Assembly (NCBI GenBank): GCA_023228825.1 | Contig: JALOAL010000014.1 | Coordinates: 1-64,000, forward strand | Source of the DNA: Dehalococcoidia bacterium | GTDB taxonomy: Bacteria > Chloroflexota > Dehalococcoidia > UBA2979 | Length of the DNA stretch: 64,000 nt | Reading direction: 5' to 3' | In this document: one piece after another, positions 24,606 through 31,440 of the stretch | How the letters are laid out: every line of letters starts with the position of its first letter | Position numbering within the stretch: the stretch's first letter is position 1 | Position numbers and translations under genes: made by a program | Notes under the pieces: model-generated | Databases searched by the model: none | Seen by the model: only the letters and a program-made list of their open reading frames with translations | What the model was told of the DNA's origin: nothing

Positions 24606-24755
24606 GGGACCTCCTGCGGTGGGACGCTCCCAGTGTGCCTGCTACAGGCGATGCGTGCAGCCTCACCCGGCTCGTGGCGGCGTCCCGAGGTACTCGAGAT
24701 GCCCCGGGCGCCTCGGACGAGGGCGGCTCGGGCGGCGCGGTGATAGGCGGCGTGA

Positions 24756-24784
24756 TTGACTGGGCTGGCCGTGCTTTTTACCAT
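24756..24784 (+). promoter_or_regulatory. Promoter of nadE
   Basis: TTGACT (24756-24761), a 17-bp spacer, and TACCAT (24779-24784) form a good sigma-70-like promoter about 80 bp before the nadE start, on the same strand. The spacer ends in a T run. The expected start of transcription is near 24791. Confidence 0.65.
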
Positions 24785-24800
24785 CGTGGCGGCGGACTTT

Positions 24801-24815
24801 GCGTACTGAGTACGC
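24801..24815. promoter_or_regulatory. 15-bp perfect palindrome, candidate nadE operator
   Basis: GCGTACT-G-AGTACGC has 7-bp arms around one central base. It lies about 10 bp after the predicted transcription start and 50 bp before nadE, a classic repressor-roadblock position. NAD-biosynthesis repressors (NrtR, NiaR, NadR) are obvious candidates, but I cannot match it to one of their consensus sites. Confidence 0.65.
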
Positions 24816-24864
24816 TAACTGGCGCCGGCAGACGCCGCACGAGCGGTGGACGGGGACTGAACCG

Positions 24865-26601
24865 ATGCAGACGCTCCGCGTCGCCCTGGCGCAGATCAAC
24901 ACCACCGTCGGAGACTTCGAGGGCAACCGCGAGAAGATCCTCGGCTCGGCGCGGGAGGCGCAGGCCGCTGGGGCGGACCTGGTGGCCTTCCCGGAACTGG
25001 CCGTCACCGGCTACCCCCCGGAGGACCAACTGCTGCGCCCTGCCTTCATCCAGGAGGCGGAGCGGCACCTCCAGGCGTTGGCGGCCGAGGCGGAAGGCCT
25101 GCCCCCGCTGATCGTGGGCTGCCTGGACTTCACGGACCACCTCTACAACGCAGCCGCGGTGGTGCATGACGGACGTGTGCTGGGCCGCTACCACAAGCAG
25201 CGCCTGCCGAACTCCGGCGTCTTCGACGAGGAGCGCTACTTCCAGACCGGGCGGGAGACGCTGGTCTGCCGCATTGGCGGCGTGGAGGTGGGGGTCACGA
25301 TCTGCGAGGACGCGTGGTACCCGGGCCCGGTGCAGGACGCGGCCGTGGCCGGCGCGGAGGTGGTGGTCAACCTGAACGCCTCGCCCTTCCACGCCGGCAA
25401 GACCCGTTTCCGCGAGCGCATGATCGCCACCAGGGCTTCCGACAACACCGTGGCGATCGCCTACGTGAACCAGGTGGGAGGGCAGGACGAACTGGTCTTT
25501 GACGGGAACTCGATAGTCGTGGACGCGCGTGGCGAGGTGGTGGCCCGTGGCCACTCGATGCGCGAGGACCTGGTGGTGTTCGACGTGATCGTGGAGGAGG
25601 TGGTGCGCCTGCAACTGCACGACAACCGCCTCCGCCAGATGCGTGAACGTTCCTCCGTCGCCGTCCAGCGCATCGAGGTCACCCCGGCGGACGAGGCGCG
25701 GCAGGACCGCGACCCGCTCCCGCCTCGGACGCTCGAGTCGCGCTCGGACCTGGCGGACATCTACGACGCGTTGGTGCTGGGCACGCGTGACTACGTGCAG
25801 AAGACCGGCTTCGACCACGTCTTCATCGCGCTCTCCGGCGGTATCGACTCCGCCTTCGTGGCGGCCGTAGCCGTGGACGCGCTGGGCCCGGAGCACGTCA
25901 CCGGCGTCTCCATGCCGTCGCGGTACTCCTCGGAAGGGTCGATCGCGGACGCGGTGGACCTGGCGGAGCGGCTGGGCATCGCGATGGTGTCGCTGCCTAT
26001 CGAGGACATGCACGCGGCGGCGCTCCGTATCCTGGAGCGCCAGTTGGGCGCGGAGGACGCGGGCGTGGCCGGGGAAAACGTGCAGTCGCGCGCGCGGGGC
26101 ATGCTGGTGATGGCGCTGTCTAACCACCGGCCCCGCTCGATGGTGCTGACCACGGGCAACAAGTCCGAGTACGCCTGCGGCTACGCCACGCTCTACGGCG
26201 ACATGGTGGGCGGCTACGCGGTGATCAAGGACGTGCCCAAGACGCTGGTCTGGGAACTGTCCCGCTACCGGAACACCCTCGGCCCCGGCGACGGGGTGAT
26301 TCCGCGCAACTCCATCGAGAAGCCGCCCAGCGCGGAACTGCGCCCGGACCAGTTGGACACGGACTCCCTGCCTCCGTACGACGTGCTGGACCCGATCGTG
26401 ACGGCGTACGTGGAGGAGGACCTGTCCGTGGAGGCCATTGTGGCCCGCGGGTTCGACGAGGATCTGGTGCGCCGCATCATCGGCATGATCAACCGCAACG
26501 AGTACAAGCGCCGCCAGTCGCCGCCCGGCGTGAAGATCACCCCCCGCGCCTTCGGCCGCGACCGCCGCCTCCCCCTCGCCTCGAAGTACCGGGGGTATTG
26601 A
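24865..26601 (+). CDS. nadE: Glutamine-dependent NAD+ synthetase
   Basis: A 578-residue two-domain enzyme that makes NAD+ from deamido-NAD+, ATP and glutamine. The N-terminal nitrilase-type glutaminase has the triad Glu in FPELAVTGYPPEDQ, Lys in YHKQRLPNSGVFDE, and Cys in ICEDAWYPG. The C-terminal synthetase has the P loop ALSGGIDSAF, SEGSIADA, TGNKSE and the ending RRQSPPGVKI. ATG 24865 gives the family N-terminus (LRVALAQINTTVGDF); the in-frame upstream TTG would run through the operator. It follows a clear promoter and palindrome. Confidence 0.97.
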   Translation: MQTLRVALAQINTTVGDFEGNREKILGSAREAQAAGADLVAFPELAVTGYPPEDQLLRPAFIQEAERHLQALAAEAEGLPPLIVGCLDFTDHLYNAAAVVHDGRVLGRYHKQRLPNSGVFDEERYFQTGRETLVCRIGGVEVGVTICEDAWYPGPVQDAAVAGAEVVVNLNASPFHAGKTRFRERMIATRASDNTVAIAYVNQVGGQDELVFDGNSIVVDARGEVVARGHSMREDLVVFDVIVEEVVRLQLHDNRLRQMRERSSVAVQRIEVTPADEARQDRDPLPPRTLESRSDLADIYDALVLGTRDYVQKTGFDHVFIALSGGIDSAFVAAVAVDALGPEHVTGVSMPSRYSSEGSIADAVDLAERLGIAMVSLPIEDMHAAALRILERQLGAEDAGVAGENVQSRARGMLVMALSNHRPRSMVLTTGNKSEYACGYATLYGDMVGGYAVIKDVPKTLVWELSRYRNTLGPGDGVIPRNSIEKPPSAELRPDQLDTDSLPPYDVLDPIVTAYVEEDLSVEAIVARGFDEDLVRRIIGMINRNEYKRRQSPPGVKITPRAFGRDRRLPLASKYRGY

Positions 26602-26631
26602 GGGCTACCGCAGCGTGGGGGCGGGACAGGG

Positions 26632-27033
26632 CTACCGGCCGCCCTCGCCTGCGTCCTCATCGTCTTCGTCGAGGCCGGCTACGAGGGCGGCGCCGAGGGT
26701 GTCGATGGCGGTGAGGCGGATCCAGGCTTCGAAGGCTTCGCGCACCTCGGTGTAGGCGTGCTCCACGCCTTCTTCGAACTCGGGGCGAGTCATGGTCGCT
26801 TCGCGCGCCTTGCCCACCTGCTCCACCAGGCGCTCGATGCGTGGCGCGAGGCGCTGGTAGATCTCGTCGAACTCGCTTGGTTCGTCGTTGCCCTCGATGT
26901 GGCCGCGGTCACGCATGATCTGGAGGGCGCCCAGCACCCACGCGAGTGCGCCAAGGAGCGTGCCGGCCTCCGGGCGGCGCAGTTCCAGCCGGACGGGCTG
27001 GGCGCGGTCACGGCGGCCCTCAGGGCTGGTCAT
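26632..27033 (-). CDS. Hypothetical helical protein, last gene of the ROK/DegT-like cassette
   Basis: A 133-residue soluble protein of unknown function. It has a small hydrophobic patch (GTLLGALAWVLGALQIM), long amphipathic helices (IYQRLAPRIERLVEQVGKA and the following stretch) and an acidic tail (DEDDEDAGEGG). ATG 27033 lies inside the end of the ROK-like gene (14-bp overlap) with GAGGGGG upstream, so it is probably translated with it. No catalytic motif is visible. The tight linkage suggests it works with the two degenerate enzymes. Confidence 0.75.
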   Translation of the reverse strand: MTSPEGRRDRAQPVRLELRRPEAGTLLGALAWVLGALQIMRDRGHIEGNDEPSEFDEIYQRLAPRIERLVEQVGKAREATMTRPEFEEGVEHAYTEVREAFEAWIRLTAIDTLGAALVAGLDEDDEDAGEGGR

Positions 27034-27808
27034 CGCGTTCCCCCTCGTAGGACACGGTAGAGGCGGCCTGGAAGGCTCCCAGGAGCGCGGCGTAGTCGCC
27101 CAGCGCGGGTGGCGTGACGGTGGCTCCGGGGGAGATCTCGTCCAGCACACGCTGAAGGACGGGCGCCAGCGGCTCGGTGTGCTCCGGGAGGCCGTGCAGG
27201 ATTACCACCTGCGGGTCCAGCAGCGCCACCACGTCCGCGAGGAGGGCCGCCGCATGCTCCAGGTCGTCGCCGGCCAGGGGGGCGCCGGCGGTGACTTCCG
27301 GGAAGGCCGGCAGGGCGCCCGCGCGGGCGTTCGCACCGCCGATGACGCGCGCGTTGCTCATGATGGCCGCAGAGGGGCCGTCCTGTAGCGAGACGTAGAT
27401 GGCGTCGAAGGTGTGCGCTGCCGCGCCGCTGGCCGCCTCGCCTCGGAGCGCCGCCAGCGTGCGGCTCAGCGCCACCACGGGCGCGTCGATGTGGCGGCGC
27501 AGCGCGTCCACGATGTGCAGGCCGTCCCAGGCGGGGTTGGCGGTGCTCTCCATGAGGATGCCGGTGGCCGTGTCCACGGCGCCGGGGCAGGCCACGCCGA
27601 TCCCGAGCGCCCACCGACGCTCTCCCTCTGCGGCGAAGGCGCTCGAGATGCGTCCGCCCACCTCCCAGGCCCACGCCTCCTCGTCGTCCACGTCGGGGAG
27701 GGGGAACTCCTGGCGGTAGAAGATCTCGCCGGACAGGTTGCCCAGCATCAGGCGCAAGGTGTCCCCGGTGAAGTCGACGCCGACCAGTGCGGGCTCTGGC
27801 TCGCTCAT
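27020..27808 (-). CDS. ROK-family-like protein lacking kinase residues
   Basis: A 262-residue protein with the layout of ROK sugar kinases/regulators: GVDFTGDTLRLMLGNLSGEIF at the start, GIGVACPGAVDTATGILMES in the middle and GGANARAGALPAF near residue 160. Key residues are lost. The phosphate loop DIGGTK is replaced by DFTGDT; the catalytic ND motif (usually VENDANA) reads VVALSRTLAALRG; the His-Cys zinc site is absent; and no DNA-binding domain is present. It is best called a ROK-fold pseudokinase. ATG 27808 overlaps the stop of the DegT-like gene (ATGA), with GAGGAG upstream. Confidence 0.8.
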   Translation of the reverse strand: MSEPEPALVGVDFTGDTLRLMLGNLSGEIFYRQEFPLPDVDDEEAWAWEVGGRISSAFAAEGERRWALGIGVACPGAVDTATGILMESTANPAWDGLHIVDALRRHIDAPVVALSRTLAALRGEAASGAAAHTFDAIYVSLQDGPSAAIMSNARVIGGANARAGALPAFPEVTAGAPLAGDDLEHAAALLADVVALLDPQVVILHGLPEHTEPLAPVLQRVLDEISPGATVTPPALGDYAALLGAFQAASTVSYEGERDDQP

Positions 27809-28902
27809 ATGCTCCTCGCTTCAACCTTGCGCAGCACGGCGGCCGCCAGGTCCATGTCCTTGGACGTCAGGCCCGAGTGCAGCGGGATGGCGATCGTCTC
27901 GCCGGGCAGCCGGTTCGCCACCGGGAAGACATCGTCCTCCACGCGCACGTCGCCCGACAACGCGGCCAGCACCTCCGGGTCGCGGTGCAGCGGCGCGCCG
28001 CTGGCGACCTCGCAGTGCACGCCCTCGGCGCGGATGGCCTCCACGGTCTCCTGGAGCGAGCGCTTCCAGAGGATGCCGCGGATGCCCACCGTGTACGCCG
28101 CGTAGGCGTGCTGGACGTAGCGGCCGTGCGCCATGCGCGTGAGGGCCTTCGCGCGGCTGAGGCCGAACGTGAGTTCCCAGGCCAGCCGCCGGCGTTCCAG
28201 CAACTCGTCCTCCAGCCGTCGCACCTCGGCCAGGGCGATGCGCGCATCGGACTCGGCGAGGGCGCTCGTGCGGTTCGCGCGTACGTGCGAGGCGGCCTTC
28301 GCCGTGGGGAAGATGGCGAATGCGCCGCGCGTAACGGGGTGGCCGGGGCGGCCGGTGAACACCGCAGCGTGCGCCAGCCGGCCCGCCGGTACGCCTCGGA
28401 GGGACGCGCCGAGGGCGCCCGTCAGGTCTTCCACGATGGGTATCTGGCGGTCCTGGACCATGCGGTGCAGTTCGGTCATGGTCGCGGGGTGGCCGAAGGG
28501 GTGCGTGGCCACGGCGAGGCCAACGCGCTCGCCGGCGGCGCGGGCCAGGCCGCGCGCGGAGAGGGCGCCCGTGTCCGCCTCGAGGTCGCCGGGCACGAGG
28601 CGCCAGCCGGCCGCACGTGCCACCGCCGCCGCCCGCTCGGCGTACAGCGAGGGCACGATCACTTCGTCGCGTCCGTCCGAGGGCAAGACGATGCCGAGGG
28701 CGGCTCGGTACGCCTCGTCCGCGTCGCCGAAGGCCACCACGGCCTCCGGCGGCAGGTCCAGGCGCTGGGCGAGCGCCGCCTCCACCGCGCCGACGGGGTC
28801 GGCGTCGGACGCGGGGGGCGCCTCGGGAGGAGTGGGCCAGGGTGCATCGCGGAGTGGGGCGCCGCCCTCGATCGCGAGCGCAGGCGCAGGCTCGTCGGCC
28901 AT
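27805..28902 (-). CDS. DegT/DnrJ/EryC1-like protein lacking the PLP lysine
   Basis: A 365-residue fold-type I aminotransferase relative. Typical landmarks remain: AIEGGAPLR and the variable N-terminus, EVIVPSLYAERAAAVARAAG, ATHPFGHPATMTELHRM, IPIVEDLTGALGASLRG (the Asp that pairs with the pyridine nitrogen) and the C-terminal helix. The lysine that should bind PLP is missing: where active members read SFH.TK, this has VFTGRPGHPVTRGAF. So it is probably a non-catalytic or altered-cofactor paralogue. AAGGA precedes ATG 28902. First gene of the three-gene cassette; divergent from folP. Confidence 0.82.
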   Translation of the reverse strand: MADEPAPALAIEGGAPLRDAPWPTPPEAPPASDADPVGAVEAALAQRLDLPPEAVVAFGDADEAYRAALGIVLPSDGRDEVIVPSLYAERAAAVARAAGWRLVPGDLEADTGALSARGLARAAGERVGLAVATHPFGHPATMTELHRMVQDRQIPIVEDLTGALGASLRGVPAGRLAHAAVFTGRPGHPVTRGAFAIFPTAKAASHVRANRTSALAESDARIALAEVRRLEDELLERRRLAWELTFGLSRAKALTRMAHGRYVQHAYAAYTVGIRGILWKRSLQETVEAIRAEGVHCEVASGAPLHRDPEVLAALSGDVRVEDDVFPVANRLPGETIAIPLHSGLTSKDMDLAAAVLRKVEARSI

Positions 28903-29006
28903 CGTGTCCTTGATCCGTCGCGGGCAGGGTGTGTCCGGGGAGGTTAGGCGGGGGTGCGAGTCACCCGCAATCCCGCCGTACAATTGGGGGGAGTGGAAGG
29001 CCCCCC

Positions 29007-29843
29007 GTGATCCTGCGCCTGCGCGGCCGCGAACTGGACTGCACCAACCGCACTGCGGTGATGGGCATCCTCAACGTCTCCGATGACTCCCCCGTGGCCT
29101 TCTCCCGAGTGGGCGTGGAGCACGCCCTGGAACGCGCGCGCGAACTGGCGGCGGACGGTGCGGCGATCGTGGACATCGGCGCGCACTCCACGGCCACGGG
29201 CGCGCGCGACCTGACGCCGCAGGAAGAGATCGAACGCGTGGCCCCGGTGATCGAGGCGGTCGCGGCGGAGGGCATCCTCACGTCCGTGGACACCTGGACG
29301 GCCGAGGTGGCGCGGGCGGCGGCGGAGGCTGGCGTCCACCTGCTGAACGACGTCACCGGCTTCGTGGACGACGCCATGGTGGCGGTGGCGCGGGACTTCG
29401 GCCTTCCCGGCTGCGTGATGCACCTGCGCGGCGAGCCCAAGCACCACCGCGAGGTGAACCAGGACTACGACAACATCGAGGCCGAGGTGCGTGCCTCGCT
29501 GGTGTCGCGGGCACGGGTGCTGGCGGCGCAGGGCGTGGACGCGTGGCTGGATCCCGGGTTTGGCTTCGGGCGGCCGCCCGAGGACAACGCGCGCCTGCTC
29601 CGGGACATCCCGGCCCTGGTCGCGGAGGGCTACCCCGTGCTCATATCCGCCTCGCGCAAGGGATTCCTGGCCGAACTGGCCGGACAGCCGTACAGCCAGG
29701 AGGCGCCCGGCATCCTGGAGGCCACGGTAGCCTTCAACAGCCTGGCCGCGTGGTGGGGTACCCACGTGGTACGCGTCCACGACGTACGGGAGGTCTCGGA
29801 CGCAATCGCCGTGGTGAACGCGGTGCGCGGCCGCCTGGACTGA
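29007..29843 (+). CDS. folP: Dihydropteroate synthase-like protein, divergent
   Basis: A 278-residue TIM barrel that would join pterin and p-aminobenzoate for folate. Conserved positions: MGILNVS (Asn), SVDTW (Asp), LLNDVTGF (Asn), DPGFGFGR (Asp), SASRKGFL (Lys), and VRVHDV (Arg and His). Two loops differ: PDSFSDGG is DDSPVAFSRVG, and the pABA loop STRPG is STATG, so the Arg is lost. It may therefore be a DHPS with altered kinetics or a related pterin-binding enzyme. GTG 29007 matches the family start; the frame upstream is noise. Divergent from the DegT-like gene. Confidence 0.82.
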   Translation: MILRLRGRELDCTNRTAVMGILNVSDDSPVAFSRVGVEHALERARELAADGAAIVDIGAHSTATGARDLTPQEEIERVAPVIEAVAAEGILTSVDTWTAEVARAAAEAGVHLLNDVTGFVDDAMVAVARDFGLPGCVMHLRGEPKHHREVNQDYDNIEAEVRASLVSRARVLAAQGVDAWLDPGFGFGRPPEDNARLLRDIPALVAEGYPVLISASRKGFLAELAGQPYSQEAPGILEATVAFNSLAAWWGTHVVRVHDVREVSDAIAVVNAVRGRLD

Positions 29844-29886
29844 GACCCGCGCGCGACCGCGCGGCGCTCCTCCGTGCTGGGCGCGG

Positions 29887-30450
29887 CTACTCGGCGATGA
29901 CGCTCTGTGTCGTTGTGCCGCTCCCCTGGCTGGTCGTGGCGGCCGAGGGCAGGTGCACATCCTCGCAGGCGATGCCGTTGCGGTTGCTGTCGATGTGGTT
30001 GGGGTCTCCGGGACCGTTCACGCGCAGCGCCTCCTGCGCCTCCTCGAACGTGGCGAAGGAGCGGCAATTGAAGAGGTCCCGGCCGCCTGTGTAGAGGGGG
30101 TGATGCTCTAGGCTCTCGCTGTCCTCCGCGTTGGCCTCCCGGGCGGCCTCGGCTGCGACCGCCGCGACGAGGGCTGCCGACTGCAGTTCGCCCTCCACCG
30201 CGTGGACGCGGGCTGCCAGGGCGTCGCGCTCCGCCTCCACCGTGTCCACGGCTGCGGAGAGGGTCTCCACGCGTTCGGCCATCAGGGCCACCTCGGCGTG
30301 CAGGGCGTCCACACCGCCCTCCAGCGCGCGGACATCGCCGCCCGCGTCCAGGTGGGCCACCATCCACCAGATGCTGACCGCCCAGACCAGCAGCGCCACC
30401 AGCGCGGCAATGGGGGCCCACGGGGGGATTTCGAACGGGCGCTCTGTCAT
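29887..30450 (-). CDS. Membrane-anchored coiled-coil protein with C-terminal Excalibur domain
   Basis: A 187-residue protein: a transmembrane helix at about 12-32 (APIAALVALLVWAVSIWWMV), a coiled coil to about residue 110 (repeated ALHAEVALMAERVETL type heptads), and an Excalibur calcium-binding domain at about 122-168 with FNCRSFATFEEAQ and DSNRNGIACED (the DxDxDGxxCE motif with one Asp changed to Asn). A Ser/Thr-rich tail follows. It is expected outside the cell membrane; the role is unknown. No ribosome site is obvious before ATG 30450. Confidence 0.82.
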   Translation of the reverse strand: MTERPFEIPPWAPIAALVALLVWAVSIWWMVAHLDAGGDVRALEGGVDALHAEVALMAERVETLSAAVDTVEAERDALAARVHAVEGELQSAALVAAVAAEAAREANAEDSESLEHHPLYTGGRDLFNCRSFATFEEAQEALRVNGPGDPNHIDSNRNGIACEDVHLPSAATTSQGSGTTTQSVIAE

Positions 30451-30603
30451 GCCGTGGAGGCTATGGGGGCGGAGCGCCCGGCCGAATCAGGGGGAACCCC
30501 AATGCACGAGCGGGAAGCCACGGACGTTGGGCCCCCTCGCGCCAACATGCCTGTGTTTGTACGATCCGCTGCTCGCCGGCACTCACGGAAGGGGAACGCC
30601 TCG

Positions 30604-31338
30604 ATGCCAGGCCTGCCATCTGACTACACGAACGACCTCGGCCAGCCGGTGGGCGCTCCCCTGGGGGGCTGGACGGGGTGCGCGTTCCCCCTGGCGGAGC
30701 CGATGGCCGGGCGCTACTGCCGCCTGGAGCCGCTGGACGCCGGGCGGCACGCCGCCGACCTGTGGGACGCCCAGCAGCACGACCCGGACGGCCGGAACTG
30801 GACCTACCTTCCCTACGGCCCTTTCGCTGACCAGGCGGCCCACCGCGCGTGGGTGGAGGACAGCGCGAGGATGGCGGATCCGCAGTTCTACGCCATCATC
30901 CGGACGGACACCGGGCAGGCCGTGGGCGCCGCCTCGTACCTGCGTATCGTGCCGGAGCACGGCGTGATCGAGGTGGGGCACCTGAACCACACGCCGCTGC
31001 TCCAGCGCACGCCCGCCTCCACGGAGGCGATGTACCTGATGATGCGCCGCGTCTTCGAGGAGTACGGCTACCGCCGCTACGAGTGGAAGTGCCACGCCCA
31101 GAACGCCCCCTCCTGGGCTGCGGCGGAGCGGCTGGGCTTCACGTTCGAGGGCGTCTTCCGGAACGCCGTGGTGGTGAAACAGCGCAACCGCGACACGGCC
31201 TGGCTCTCCATCACCGACGCGGAGTGGCCAGCGATCCGCGCAGCCCTGGAGGCTTGGCTCGCGCCAGAGAACTTCGAGGTGAGCGGTCAGCAGCGGGAAG
31301 CCCTGAGCACGTTCATGGCCCGCGAGCGGGGACGGTAG
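30604..31338 (+). CDS. GNAT-family N-acetyltransferase (RimJ/RimL-like)
   Basis: A 244-residue acetyl-CoA-dependent acetyltransferase. It opens with a substrate segment (GRYCRLEPLDAGRHAADLW), then the GNAT core: AVGAASYLRIVPEHGVIEVGHL, a region near 140 that binds acetyl-CoA, EYGYRRYEWKCHAQNAPSWAAAERLGFTFEG, and VVVKQRNRDTAWLSI. The YEWKC.A.N..S..AA..LGF.FEG pattern is diagnostic for the family that acts on protein N-termini or small amines. ATG 30604 has GGAAGGGGA upstream. The target is unknown. Confidence 0.9.
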   Translation: MPGLPSDYTNDLGQPVGAPLGGWTGCAFPLAEPMAGRYCRLEPLDAGRHAADLWDAQQHDPDGRNWTYLPYGPFADQAAHRAWVEDSARMADPQFYAIIRTDTGQAVGAASYLRIVPEHGVIEVGHLNHTPLLQRTPASTEAMYLMMRRVFEEYGYRRYEWKCHAQNAPSWAAAERLGFTFEGVFRNAVVVKQRNRDTAWLSITDAEWPAIRAALEAWLAPENFEVSGQQREALSTFMARERGR

Positions 31339-31440
31339 GGGTCCCAGCCTCGGAAGTCCTCGCACCACCCCCACCCCCGAGGGCCCATGAGGGCGCAGCA
31401 CGCTGCTCCCCTGCGCAGAGGCGGAGGCGGCGAGGGCCTC

